DNA from: JAVBJV01 sp031555315
GTDB lineage: Bacteria; Pseudomonadota; Alphaproteobacteria; Acetobacterales; Acetobacteraceae
Length of the DNA: 64,000 nucleotides
NCBI GenBank assembly: GCA_031555315.1
Contig: JAVBUO010000001.1
Location: 6,645 to 70,644 of the forward strand
Direction: 5' to 3'
In this document: positions 33,693-42,665 of the stretch, one piece after another
How positions within the stretch are numbered: position 1 is the first letter of the stretch
Layout: every line of letters begins with the position of its first letter
The notes under the pieces: generated by a model
Told to the model about the DNA's origin: nothing
What the model saw: the letters and a program-made list of their open reading frames with translations, nothing else
Database searches by the model: none
Program-made: the position numbers and the translations under genes

Positions 33693-36289
33693 GCTGTCGC
33701 TCCTTCATGCACCAGTGCGCCGGCAGGAGAGAGCCTGAACGCAATGGCCTGCATCAATCCTTCGCGGTCCATTTTCTGGACATGTTCGGTGAACCCGGCC
33801 TGACGGCCACGTTCCAGGTGCTCGGGTTCGGCAAGGCTGGACAGCGCGATGACCGGCAGGTCCATCCAGATACCATCCCGACGTATTTCTTTCGCGAAAG
33901 TAAAACCATCCATGCCCGGCATTTCTATGTCGGTGACGATCGCATCGAACATGGATCCTGCTTCACGCAGACGCAGCGCCTCGGCCGGGTTCAGAACCGC
34001 GGTCACTTCATAACCGGCGGACGACAGGACCGGCACCAGCATCTGGCTGAAGAACGCACTGTCCTCCACCACCAGAAGACGCCTTTTGTCCACTTTCTGC
34101 GCCTGCTTCGTGAACCAGTTGTCCGAAGCGCGCGACAGCCAGTATGCCGTGTCGATCACATCGGTGGCTTTTCCGTTGATGACCGCCGAGCCAAGCGTTC
34201 CGTCCTGGCCTTTGCCGAGCTCGATCTTTATCACGTCCTCAACGATGTCGATGATTTCGTCGACCAGAAGTCCCATCGCGCAGTCGCCGTCCGTGAAGAC
34301 CAGTATCGGCTGACGCGGGCTGCTCGTGTCCACACCCATCCGCACCAGCGGCAGAAGATGGTCGCGATACTGAAGAACTTCGTCGCCCGCCGATGTATGC
34401 TCGATGCTTTCGCGCGGCATGTCCTCGATGCGCGAAACCAGAGTCAGCGGCACGGCTTTCGGCTCTGCGCCGCCGGCGCGGAACAGGAGCAGCGCCACCT
34501 TTTCGCCCGTGGTCGCATGGACCCCGCTCTGTTCGATGTCTTTGCCGGCGGTGGCGGATTCACGGCCCAGGCTGACGTCCGCGGCGCGGGCGATACCGTT
34601 CGGGTCCAGGATCATGATCACCGAACCGTCACCCAGGATCGTGTTGCCGCTGAAGACGCTGAGGTGCCGCAAAATCGGCGCCAACGGCTTCACGACGATA
34701 TCTTCGGTGTCGAACACGCGATCGACGATGATCCCGAACGTATTGGCCCCGACCTGGGTCACGACGACATAATCGCTCTCGCGGCCGGTATTGTCACTTT
34801 CACCGAGCCCCAGCAGTTCCGACAAACGCACCAGCGGTAACAGACGGTTGCGCAGGCGCAGCACCGGTGTGCGGCTGATCCGTTCGATCGGTGCGTCCAC
34901 ACCCGCGCGCACCAGCTCCACGACGCTGATCTGCGGAATGGCGAAACGTTCGCCGCCGGCCGCCACGACCAGCGCCGACACGATGGCCAAGGTGATCGGA
35001 ATTTTAATGCTGAAGGTGCTGCCCTGACCTTCGGTCGACTGCACGTCGATCGTGCCGCCGATGCGTTCGATGTTGGTGCGGACGACGTCCATACCGACAC
35101 CGCGCCCCGAAACCGCCGTCACCTTTTCCGCGGTCGAAAAACCTGCATGGAAGACCAGGTTACGGATCTGCGAGTCCGGCATCTGGGCCAGTTCGGCTTC
35201 CGTGCAAACGCCGCTGCTGATTGCCTTGGCGCGGATCTTGTCCATCGGCAGGCCGCGGCCGTCGTCGGCGATCTCGATGATGATGTGACCGCCTTCATGA
35301 TAGGCGTTCAGGGTCAGGCGGCCGGTTTCCGGCTTGCCGGCCGCGCGCCGCGTCATGGGGTCTTCGATCCCGTGGTCGGCGCTGTTGCGCACCATGTGCG
35401 TCAGCGGGTCTTTGATCAGCTCCAGCACCTGCCGGTCGAGCTCGGTTTCGGCCCCCAGCATGACCAGCTCGATCTTCTTGTTCAGGTCGCGCGCCAGATC
35501 GCGCACCAGACGCGGCACCTTGTTCCATGCATGCCCGATCGGCTGCATGCGCGCCTTCATCACGCCTTCCTGCAGATCCGATGTGATATGCGACAAACGC
35601 TGCAGCGGCACATTGAACGGGCTGTCTTCGACCGAACGCGACAACTGCAGCAGCTGGTTGCGCGACAGTACCAGTTCGCTGACCAGCGTCATCAGGTTTT
35701 CCAGCACTTCCACACCGACGCGAATGGTCTGCCCGGCCACCGATGAGGCATGCTGATCAGCCTCTGGTGCCGCCGCGACCGCAGTGGCCTTGTGGGCGAC
35801 GATTTCCGCCTCAACCGGCGCCGGCGCCGGCGTTTCCAGGGCCGGATTCGGGGCAGGCTCGGCCGGCGCGTTGAATATTTCTTCGAGTTCCGCTTCGGTC
35901 GCGGGCGGCGGGTCACCCGCGATGATCGCATCCAGTGCGGCGATCAACTGGCCGTCGTCACCCGAAGGTTCGCTCTGCGTCGTTTCAAGACCGCTCAGAA
36001 TCAGGCGGATCCGGTCGATCGCCGCCAGAATGGTGGTAATCGATTCCGGTGTCGGCACCAGAACACCATCGCGGCACTTGCCCAGCACGTTCTCGGCGGC
36101 ATGCGCTACGGCCTCCAGGCGCTGCAGGCCAAGGAAGCCGCAGGTTCCCTTGATCGTGTGCATCAGCCGGAAGATCAGCGACACGGTCTGCGCGTCGGCT
36201 GGATCCTGTTCGAGTTTCAGGATCGCCTCGTCCAGCGCCCCCAGGTTTTCGTTCGTCTCCACAAGGAAGTCCGCGATCAGGTCGTCCAT
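33689..36289 (-). CDS. cheA: Hybrid chemotaxis histidine kinase CheA with C-terminal receiver domain
   Basis: An 866-residue protein. Domains in order: HPt with the phosphorylated His44 in LMHTIKGTCGFLG; a Pro/Ala/Glu linker; dimerisation and HATPase_c domains (HMVRNSADHGIEDP, IADDGRGLP, VSGRGVGMDVVRTNIER); a CheW-like domain; a second CheW-like stretch; and a receiver domain from about residue 745 with IVTDIEMPGMDG. The terminal receiver makes it a hybrid kinase, as in some alphaproteobacterial cheA genes, and may act as a phosphate sink. ATGs at 36301 and 36289 and a TTG at 36307 are in frame; 36289 fits the family N-terminus MDDLIADFL. Confidence 0.94.
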   Translation of the reverse strand: MDDLIADFLVETNENLGALDEAILKLEQDPADAQTVSLIFRLMHTIKGTCGFLGLQRLEAVAHAAENVLGKCRDGVLVPTPESITTILAAIDRIRLILSGLETTQSEPSGDDGQLIAALDAIIAGDPPPATEAELEEIFNAPAEPAPNPALETPAPAPVEAEIVAHKATAVAAAPEADQHASSVAGQTIRVGVEVLENLMTLVSELVLSRNQLLQLSRSVEDSPFNVPLQRLSHITSDLQEGVMKARMQPIGHAWNKVPRLVRDLARDLNKKIELVMLGAETELDRQVLELIKDPLTHMVRNSADHGIEDPMTRRAAGKPETGRLTLNAYHEGGHIIIEIADDGRGLPMDKIRAKAISSGVCTEAELAQMPDSQIRNLVFHAGFSTAEKVTAVSGRGVGMDVVRTNIERIGGTIDVQSTEGQGSTFSIKIPITLAIVSALVVAAGGERFAIPQISVVELVRAGVDAPIERISRTPVLRLRNRLLPLVRLSELLGLGESDNTGRESDYVVVTQVGANTFGIIVDRVFDTEDIVVKPLAPILRHLSVFSGNTILGDGSVIMILDPNGIARAADVSLGRESATAGKDIEQSGVHATTGEKVALLLFRAGGAEPKAVPLTLVSRIEDMPRESIEHTSAGDEVLQYRDHLLPLVRMGVDTSSPRQPILVFTDGDCAMGLLVDEIIDIVEDVIKIELGKGQDGTLGSAVINGKATDVIDTAYWLSRASDNWFTKQAQKVDKRRLLVVEDSAFFSQMLVPVLSSAGYEVTAVLNPAEALRLREAGSMFDAIVTDIEMPGMDGFTFAKEIRRDGIWMDLPVIALSSLAEPEHLERGRQAGFTEHVQKMDREGLMQAIAFRLSPAGALVHEGATA

Positions 36290-36390
36290 ATCCCTGCCCA
36301 TCTGCAAATCTGTACAGTGGGAAAGCTACAGGGATATTCTTGCGCGAAACTTAAGAGCCGGCTTTTTAGTAAGCCATTAACGGCTGGACT

Positions 36391-36522
36391 TCAGAACCCG
36401 CGCGAGAGCGCACATCCGCCGGCCGCCGAAGAACCACCGCCGCCGCCCGCACAGTTCAACCCGGAACACGCCGACAGTCCCAGCAGAACCGCCAGGCCCA
36501 GCATAGGAAGTATTGTTTTCAT
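36391..36522 (-). CDS. Tiny lipoprotein (43 residues)
   Basis: From the ATG at 36522 the minus strand encodes 43 residues: a short signal peptide, lipobox LSAC with Cys19, then a small mature part with a run of five Gly, AAGG and two more Cys. After processing only about 25 residues would remain. It resembles other entericidin-size lipoproteins in scale but not in sequence. It starts 8 bases after the isoaspartyl peptidase stop, so it may be expressed from that message. Confidence 0.6.
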   Translation of the reverse strand: MKTILPMLGLAVLLGLSACSGLNCAGGGGGSSAAGGCALSRGF

Positions 36523-36530
36523 CGAAACTC

Positions 36531-37475
36531 TCATGCCCTTAATTCTTCTTGATAAATCCCGATCAACGCAACACCGTCCGCCCCGATCCGGCCCCGGTAC
36601 ATACCGGCCGAATTGAACGGCAACGCGACATTCCCCGCGCCATCCACGGCGATAACGCCACCCGATCCGCCGATCCGGCCAAGCTCGGCCACCACATCCT
36701 CTGCCGCACGATCGATATCCTGCTTCAGATACCGCATCCGCGCCGCGATTTCATGCCCTACGGCATAACGGATAAAATACTCGCCATGCCCGGTCGCGGA
36801 AACCGCGCAGGTTGCGTTGTCGGCCCAGGTGCCCGCCCCGATCACCGGACTGTCGCCGACGCGGCCCGGCAGCTTCGCCGTCATCCCGCCGGTCGAGGTT
36901 GCCGCGGCCACATTCCCATACGCATCACGCGCCACTGCGCCGACCGTACCGTGCTTCGCCGCATCGTCACGCGTATCGGCCGCGTCCAAACGGCGGCGTT
37001 CCAGTTCGTCGTGCAGCGCTTTCAGGCGGCGGTCGCTGGCGAAGTAGGCCGGATCGGCGAACGCCACGCCGTTCAAACGGCAGAACTCCAGCGCGCCGCG
37101 CCCGATCAGCAGCACGTGCTCGGATTTTTCCATCACCGCCCGCGCCGCCAGTACTGGATGGCGCGGCCCGAAGATCCCCGCCACCGCACCGGCACGCCGG
37201 TCGATGCCATCCATCACCGCCGCATCCATTTCCTGTGTGCCGTCAGCAGCATAGACCGCGCCGCGCCCGGCGTTGAACAGAATATCGTCTTCGAGCACCA
37301 TCACCGCGGCAGAAGCCGCATCCAGCGCGCTGCCCCCCTTGGACAGCACGGCATATCCTGCCTTCAGCGACGCACGCAGCCCGGCGCGATAGGCGTTTTC
37401 GGCCTCTTGCGTCATATTTTCCCGACGTATGGTCCCAGCACCACCATGGACGGCCAGGGCGAATTTCTGGTCCAT
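36531..37475 (-). CDS. iaaA: Isoaspartyl peptidase/L-asparaginase (plant-type Ntn-hydrolase)
   Basis: A 314-residue asparaginase_2 family enzyme. It starts with ALAVHGGAGTI, and the autocleavage and catalytic site is Thr177 in KHGTVGAVA. A GRVGDSPVIGAGTWAD substrate-binding block follows. It is made as a precursor that cleaves itself before Thr177 and then hydrolyses isoaspartyl dipeptides and asparagine in the cytoplasm. No signal peptide is seen. It is divergent from the ABC-F gene, with 104 bases between the starts. Confidence 0.93.
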   Translation of the reverse strand: MDQKFALAVHGGAGTIRRENMTQEAENAYRAGLRASLKAGYAVLSKGGSALDAASAAVMVLEDDILFNAGRGAVYAADGTQEMDAAVMDGIDRRAGAVAGIFGPRHPVLAARAVMEKSEHVLLIGRGALEFCRLNGVAFADPAYFASDRRLKALHDELERRRLDAADTRDDAAKHGTVGAVARDAYGNVAAATSTGGMTAKLPGRVGDSPVIGAGTWADNATCAVSATGHGEYFIRYAVGHEIAARMRYLKQDIDRAAEDVVAELGRIGGSGGVIAVDGAGNVALPFNSAGMYRGRIGADGVALIGIYQEELRA

Positions 37476-37579
37476 CGGCTCTGCAATCTCCCGGATTGGT
37501 CACCGCGATTTTTCCTGCGCTTACGATTGCCGCGCAATCCCTCTTGACGCAAGGCTGATCCTCTGGCCCCTGCTGCGGT

Positions 37580-39394
37580 ATGGCACCTGCTCCGCTTCTT
37601 CTGCTCCAGGATATCCGCGTCACGCTGGGAACGACCGCACTGCTGCACAACGCCGCCCTGGGCATTGCGCCTGGCGAGCGACTGGCGCTGGTCGGGCGCA
37701 ACGGGTCCGGCAAGTCGACGCTGCTGAAGATCGCCGCCGGGTTGATCCCGGCCGATGGCGGCACGCGCTTCGTGCAGCCGGGCACCACCGTGCGCTATCT
37801 GCCGCAGGAGCCGGATCTGTCGGGTTATCCGGATACGCTCGCCTATGTGGAGGCCGGCCTCGGCCCCAGCGACGATCCATACCGCGCACGCTACCTGCTG
37901 GAACAGCTCGGCATGACCGGCACGGAAGACCCGAAAGTGCTGTCGGGCGGCGAGGCGCGGCGCGCGGCGCTGGCGCGTATTCTGGCCCCCTCGCCCGATG
38001 TGCTGCTGCTCGACGAACCGACCAACCACCTGGACCTGCCGGCCATCGAATGGCTCGAGTCCGAGCTGAGATCGATGCGCTCGGCCATGGTCATCATCAG
38101 TCACGACCGCCGCTTTCTGCAGAACCTGTCGCGCGCCATGGTCTGGCTGGACCGCGGGATGGCGCGGCGCGTCGAGCGCGGCTTCGCCGACTTCGAGATC
38201 TGGCGTGACGAAGTGCTGGAACAGGAGGAACGCGACGCCCACAAGCTCGATCGCCAGATCGTGCGCGAGGAAGACTGGCTGCGTTATGGCGTGACGGCGC
38301 GGCGCAAACGCAATGTGCGCCGTCTGGCCGACCTGCATGCGCTGCGCCAGAAGCGCCGCGACCGGGTGATGGCGCAGGGCCGCGTCAAGGCCACGGCGAT
38401 GGAGGGCGACGGTTCTGGTTCGCTGGTCATCGCGGCCGAGAACATTTCCAAGGCGTTCGACGGTAAAACGCCGGTGGTGCGGGACTTCACCACCAACATC
38501 ATGCGCGGCGACCGCGTGGGCATCGTCGGTCCCAACGGCGCGGGGAAAAGTGTGCTGCTGTCGATGCTGACCGGATCGCTTACGCCCGATACCGGCACCG
38601 TCACGCTGGGTACCGCGCTCAACATGGTGGTGCTCGACCAGAAGCGCGAAAGCCTCGACCCGGGCATGACATTGGCCGACGCGCTGACCAGCGGGCACGG
38701 CGATATCGTGCAGGTAGGCAACAGCACCAAGCACGTCATCGGCTATATGAAGGACTTCCTGTTTCTGCCCGAACAGGCGCGCGCGCCCGTGCATGTGCTG
38801 TCGGGTGGCGAACGCGGGCGGCTGATGCTGGCGCGTGCATTGGCCACACCGTCGAACCTGCTGGTGCTCGACGAGCCGACCAACGATCTGGATATGGAAA
38901 CGCTGGACCTGCTGCAGGAAGTGCTGGCCGATTACAGTGGCACGGTGCTGATCGTCAGCCACGACCGCGACTTTCTGGACCGGGTGACGACATCGGTGAT
39001 CGCCGCGGAAGGCGATGGCGTGTGGCAGGAATACGCAGGCGGCTATTCCGACCTGATCGCCCAGCGCGGCTTTGGTGTGCAGGCACGCGCGGCGGCTGTA
39101 GCGGAAAAGAAAATCGCCTCCGATACACCGCGCGCCGAGAAAGCCGCGCCCGCCAGGAAACGTATGAGCTTCAAGGACAAGCACGCCCTGGAACGCCTGC
39201 CGGCCGAAATGGAGAAATTGCAGACCGAAATAACCCGTCTGCATGCGCTGCTGGCCGATCCGCAGTTGTACCAGCGCGACCCGAAAGCCTTCGCCAGCCA
39301 CAGTACCGCCATGACAGAGGCCGAGGCAAAACTGCACGTCATGGAGGAAGAATGGCTGCGGCTGGAAATGCTGCGCGAGGAAACCGGGGAATAA
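37580..39394 (+). CDS. ABC-F family ATPase (Uup-like)
   Basis: A 604-residue protein with two ATPase domains and no membrane segments. The first has GRNGSGKST, LSGGEARRAALAR and LLLDEPTNHLD; the second has GPNGAGKS, LSGGERGRLMLAR and LVLDEPTNDLD. An Arg/Lys-rich linker joins them, and a C-terminal coiled coil (MEKLQTEITRLHALL) is like that of Uup. ABC-F proteins act on the ribosome or translation factors. The C-terminal coiled coil favours Uup over EttA. Drug resistance is not implied. Confidence 0.92.
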   Translation: MAPAPLLLLQDIRVTLGTTALLHNAALGIAPGERLALVGRNGSGKSTLLKIAAGLIPADGGTRFVQPGTTVRYLPQEPDLSGYPDTLAYVEAGLGPSDDPYRARYLLEQLGMTGTEDPKVLSGGEARRAALARILAPSPDVLLLDEPTNHLDLPAIEWLESELRSMRSAMVIISHDRRFLQNLSRAMVWLDRGMARRVERGFADFEIWRDEVLEQEERDAHKLDRQIVREEDWLRYGVTARRKRNVRRLADLHALRQKRRDRVMAQGRVKATAMEGDGSGSLVIAAENISKAFDGKTPVVRDFTTNIMRGDRVGIVGPNGAGKSVLLSMLTGSLTPDTGTVTLGTALNMVVLDQKRESLDPGMTLADALTSGHGDIVQVGNSTKHVIGYMKDFLFLPEQARAPVHVLSGGERGRLMLARALATPSNLLVLDEPTNDLDMETLDLLQEVLADYSGTVLIVSHDRDFLDRVTTSVIAAEGDGVWQEYAGGYSDLIAQRGFGVQARAAAVAEKKIASDTPRAEKAAPARKRMSFKDKHALERLPAEMEKLQTEITRLHALLADPQLYQRDPKAFASHSTAMTEAEAKLHVMEEEWLRLEMLREETGE

Positions 39395-39485
39395 CCTTCA
39401 GACGCTCTGCAATCAGCGGGGTATTTTATACGGCAGGCGATACAGGCTGGCTGTTCGATGGCGAAGCACGCAGCGCCATGGTCGA

Positions 39486-40088
39486 TCAGGATCCGAACGG
39501 CAGAAAGAACTGCTGTTTGGAGTCCGCTTTTGCCTCTGTGCTTTCCAAGGCGACGCCATCGGCGGGCGGATTTTGCGCGATCTGGGCGCGTCCGGCATCC
39601 GTATTGCGCCAGATCTTACCCAGCAGCGCCGACAGCGTGTCGCGTTCGCTCGCCGACAGTCCTTGCAGTAAACCTGCGATCCAGGCCGCATGCTCGCGAA
39701 AGAGACGCGTCGTCAGCACGGCGCCTTTCTTGGTCAACGCAACGCTGATGCTGCGCCGGTCCACCCTGCTCGGTATGCGGCGCACCAGCGCATCGCGTTC
39801 CAGCCCGTCGAGCAGCCCGGTCACCGTCGCCCGCGTCACGCCCGCCCGCTCGGCCAGCACATGCGGTGCCAACCCCTGCCCGGTGTGCTCGGCACGGTCC
39901 AGCAGAAACAGCAGCACGAAACGCCCTTCGCTAAGATCGTATACCGACAGACGGCGCGCGCAATCCCGGTCGATTGCAGCTGCAAGCGCCAATACCTCGA
40001 AACACGATCGTAGCGGCACGGCCAGAACCGGCTCGTTCTGCCCGAACGCTTCGATGAATGCCGTGTGCTTGCGCGCCAGGAACTCCAT
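39486..40088 (-). CDS. MarR-family transcriptional regulator
   Basis: A 200-residue regulator. The winged helix-turn-helix is at about 75-125: LAERAGVTRATVTGLLDGLERDALVRRIPSRVDRRSISVALT. A C-terminal extension of about 30 residues (IAQNPPADGVALE onward) is less usual. Ligand and target genes cannot be read from the sequence. An imperfect inverted repeat just upstream of its start suggests autoregulation. Confidence 0.88.
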   Translation of the reverse strand: MEFLARKHTAFIEAFGQNEPVLAVPLRSCFEVLALAAAIDRDCARRLSVYDLSEGRFVLLFLLDRAEHTGQGLAPHVLAERAGVTRATVTGLLDGLERDALVRRIPSRVDRRSISVALTKKGAVLTTRLFREHAAWIAGLLQGLSASERDTLSALLGKIWRNTDAGRAQIAQNPPADGVALESTEAKADSKQQFFLPFGS

Positions 40089-40093
40089 ATGGA

Positions 40094-40118
40094 TTAAATC
40101 AATACGAAATTGAATTAT
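40094..40118. promoter_or_regulatory. Inverted repeat, candidate MarR operator
   Basis: TCAAT (40099-40103) and ATTGA (40109-40113) form a 5-bp palindrome with a 5-base spacer. Extending to 10-base arms keeps 8 of 10 pairs. It lies in an AT-rich stretch 5 bases upstream of the MarR start and downstream of the lipoprotein gene, so autoregulation is the likely use. Confidence 0.4.
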
Positions 40119-40125
40119 TTACAAC

Positions 40126-40491
40126 CTAGCAACCGTTGCCGCGGACCGTTACGCCCAGCACACGGTGTTCACGCAGCTCGAAGGTTGCCTCGCAGGTGTT
40201 CTGGATCACCTCGGGCGCGGTACCCCAGCCGCCGTAATACGGCCCGCGCCAGCCCCAGCCGCCATACCCGCCGTAATAACCGGGATAAACCACGGTGGAC
40301 GTCGACGCATAGGCCAGGAACCGCGCCCCGCCCGTTTCATAGGTGCGCGAAGGCACCCCCATCTCGCGGACCAGATCGGCCTCGCCCCGCCCGACGAAAA
40401 CGGACAGACGGTTGGCCAGTTCCTGCCGCTGCGAGGCCGGCGTGCAGGCCGCCAGTACTGTGACGAGAACAAGCAGCAGATAGCGTGACAT
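40126..40491 (-). CDS. Lipoprotein with Gly/Tyr-rich segment, function unknown
   Basis: A 121-residue protein. The signal peptide ends at lipobox LAAC (Cys16). A small folded part contains FVGRGEADLVREMGVPSRTYETGG, which resembles the BamE/OmlA-type helix start by eye. A short Gly/Tyr/Trp-rich loop (YYGGYGGWGWRG) and a C-terminal beta part with two Cys follow. The ATG at 40491 is used because the signal peptide starts there. Probably outer-membrane attached. Confidence 0.75.
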   Translation of the reverse strand: MSRYLLLVLVTVLAACTPASQRQELANRLSVFVGRGEADLVREMGVPSRTYETGGARFLAYASTSTVVYPGYYGGYGGWGWRGPYYGGWGTAPEVIQNTCEATFELREHRVLGVTVRGNGC

Positions 40492-40548
40492 GCCGATCTT
40501 CCCTCTCTGGTTCCGTTGCATGGACTCTAGCAGAAACCGAGGACTAAA

Positions 40549-41544
40549 TCACACTTGTAACCACAGCACGTCACCGATCCTGTTTGCTCCCGCCGCCACC
40601 ATCGCCAGCCGGTCGAACCCCAGCGCGATCCCGGCCGCTTCCGGCATGCCGTGTTCAAGGGCGGCCAGAAAATCCTCGTCCGTGCCCCAGCCGGGGCCGT
40701 ACAGCGCCTCGCGCCGCGCACGGTCTTCGGCGAAGCGGCGGCGCTGTTCCACCGGGTCGGTCAGTTCGACGAACGCATTGGCCAGTTCCATGCCGCACAG
40801 GAACAGTTCGAACCGTTCCGCCACGCGCGGATCGTCCGGGCAGCGCCGCGCCAGGGCCGCCTGGCTGGCGGGGAAATACGTCAGAAACGTCGGGTGTTCA
40901 CGCCCCAGATTGGGCTCCACCTTGGCCAGCAGCAGGCGAAAGAACAGGTCCTCCCAGCTTTCACCATCGCGCAGCGATACCCCCGCCTGCCTGGCAAGTG
41001 CCGCCGCATCGCCCTCGGTCGCCAGCACGTCGGCACCGGCGTAGCGCGTGAACGCCTCGGCCACCGACAGGCGCTCGAACCGCGCCAGATCGGCGGTCAC
41101 GCCGCGGCACGTTACCACCGGCGGCAGAACCGCACGTAACAGAGCTTCCACCTCGTCCATCAGGTCGGCCATCGTCGCGCCGGGACGGTACCATTCCAAC
41201 ATGGTGAATTCGCTCGCGTGGGTGTCGCCGCCCTCGGCATTGCGCCACACCCGCGCCAACTGGAAGATCCGCCCGGCCCCGCCGGCCAGCAGCTTCTTCA
41301 TCGCGAATTCGGGGCTGGTGTTCAGCCAGAGCGGGGTGATCGCGCCCAGATGATCCTCGCGTTCGGTGCGAAAGGCGCGCAGATGCACCTCCTCGCCCGG
41401 AACCGGCACGGCGTAGGGGGTTTCCACCTCGGTATAACCGCGCGCGGTAAAGAAAGCCCGTGTGCCGGCGGTCAGCAAAGACCGCCGCCGCAGGTATGGC
41501 AGGCGTGCGGCCAGCCGTTCGGGATGCCAGAGCTGTTGCGACAT
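40549..41544 (-). CDS. epmA: EF-P--(R)-beta-lysine ligase EpmA (GenX/PoxA)
   Basis: A 331-residue class II lysyl-tRNA-synthetase paralogue lacking the anticodon-binding domain. Motifs include TEVETPYAVPVPGEEVHLRAF, FQLARVWRNAEGGDTHASEF and LEWYRPG, ending with ALGFDRLAMVAAGANRI. EpmA attaches beta-lysine to a lysine of EF-P. It is divergent from epmB and close to efp, so the substrate protein and two modifying enzymes are grouped here. The ATG at 41544 is chosen over one 4 codons upstream that begins MRGIM. Confidence 0.93.
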   Translation of the reverse strand: MSQQLWHPERLAARLPYLRRRSLLTAGTRAFFTARGYTEVETPYAVPVPGEEVHLRAFRTEREDHLGAITPLWLNTSPEFAMKKLLAGGAGRIFQLARVWRNAEGGDTHASEFTMLEWYRPGATMADLMDEVEALLRAVLPPVVTCRGVTADLARFERLSVAEAFTRYAGADVLATEGDAAALARQAGVSLRDGESWEDLFFRLLLAKVEPNLGREHPTFLTYFPASQAALARRCPDDPRVAERFELFLCGMELANAFVELTDPVEQRRRFAEDRARREALYGPGWGTDEDFLAALEHGMPEAAGIALGFDRLAMVAAGANRIGDVLWLQV

Positions 41545-41576
41545 GATGCCGCGCACATTAAACGTTGCGCCCTCAA

Positions 41577-42614
41577 ATGCCAGACACCCTGCCCCCCGAC
41601 CGGACCTTGCGCACCCCTGCCGACATCGAAGCGGCGGGCCTGGCGGCGCGCGCCGATGCCGAGGCGGTGGGCGCGCGCTACGCCATCGCCATCACGCCGG
41701 CGATCCGCGCGCTGATCGAGGCGCCCGACGATCCGATCGGCATGCAGTTCGTGCCGCACATCGATGAACTGACGCTCGCCCCGCACGAAAGCACCGACCC
41801 GATCGCCGATGATGCGCTCTCGCCGGTCAAGGGCATCGTGCATCGCTATGCGGATCGCGCGCTGCTGAAGCCACTGCTGGTCTGCCCCGTCTATTGCCGG
41901 TTCTGCTTCCGGCGCGAACATGTCGGCCCCGATGGCGGACTGCTGAGCGACGCCGAACTTGAAGCCGCATTCGACTGGATTCGCGTGCATCCGCAGATCA
42001 GCGAAATCATCATGACCGGCGGCGACCCATTGATGCTGTCGCCGCGGCGGCTGGCGCACATCATGTCGGCGCTGTCGGCAATTCCGCATGTCGAGACGAT
42101 CCGCATCCATTCACGCGTGCCCATCGCCGATCCGGCGCGCATCACGCCGGACCTGCTGGCCGCGCTGGAGACAGATCGTGCGCTGTGGGTTGCCGTGCAT
42201 GCCAACCACGCGCGCGAATTCGGCGACGACGCCCGCGCCGCACTGCGCCGCATGAACCGCGCGGGCATACCGCTGCTGGGTCAGTCGGTGCTGCTGCGCG
42301 GCGTGAACGACAGCACCGCAGCACTAGAAGCCCTGTTCCGCACCATGCTCGCCAACCGGGTCAAACCGTATTACCTGCACCAGCTCGACAGCGCCCCCGG
42401 CACCGCGCGCTTTCACGTGCCGATCGCCGAGGGCCGCCGCCTGCTGGCCGGACTGCGCGGACGGGTAAGCGGCCTGGCATGGCCGACTTACGTGCTGGAT
42501 ATCCCCGGCGGGTACGGAAAAGTGCCTCTGGGGCCGGATTTTCTGGAAAAAGATGCCGTTCGCGACCCGAATGGCGGCTGCCACCGGCTTGCCGGGCCGG
42601 ACCTGGCGGTTTAG
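41577..42614 (+). CDS. epmB: EF-P beta-lysylation protein EpmB (lysine 2,3-aminomutase-like radical SAM enzyme)
   Basis: A 345-residue radical SAM protein. The cluster motif is CPVYCRFC (Cys103, Cys107, Cys110), with FFRREHVG-like context just after it, EIIMTGGDPLML, and RIHSRVP. The C-terminal part includes KPYYLHQLDSAPGTARF, with PLP and Zn-type features of the KamA family. It converts lysine to (R)-beta-lysine for EpmA. The start at 41577 leaves only 32 bases to the divergent epmA start, so their promoters must overlap or lie in the genes. Confidence 0.92.
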   Translation: MPDTLPPDRTLRTPADIEAAGLAARADAEAVGARYAIAITPAIRALIEAPDDPIGMQFVPHIDELTLAPHESTDPIADDALSPVKGIVHRYADRALLKPLLVCPVYCRFCFRREHVGPDGGLLSDAELEAAFDWIRVHPQISEIIMTGGDPLMLSPRRLAHIMSALSAIPHVETIRIHSRVPIADPARITPDLLAALETDRALWVAVHANHAREFGDDARAALRRMNRAGIPLLGQSVLLRGVNDSTAALEALFRTMLANRVKPYYLHQLDSAPGTARFHVPIAEGRRLLAGLRGRVSGLAWPTYVLDIPGGYGKVPLGPDFLEKDAVRDPNGGCHRLAGPDLAV

Positions 42615-42665
42615 ACCACCCACCAACCCAATACATCGCCCCAATACATCGCACTGAGAGATAAC

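Noticed and set aside
37580..39394. ABC-F protein as an antibiotic-resistance factor
   Set aside because: The C-terminal coiled coil and genomic context fit housekeeping Uup-like proteins; nothing supports a resistance role.
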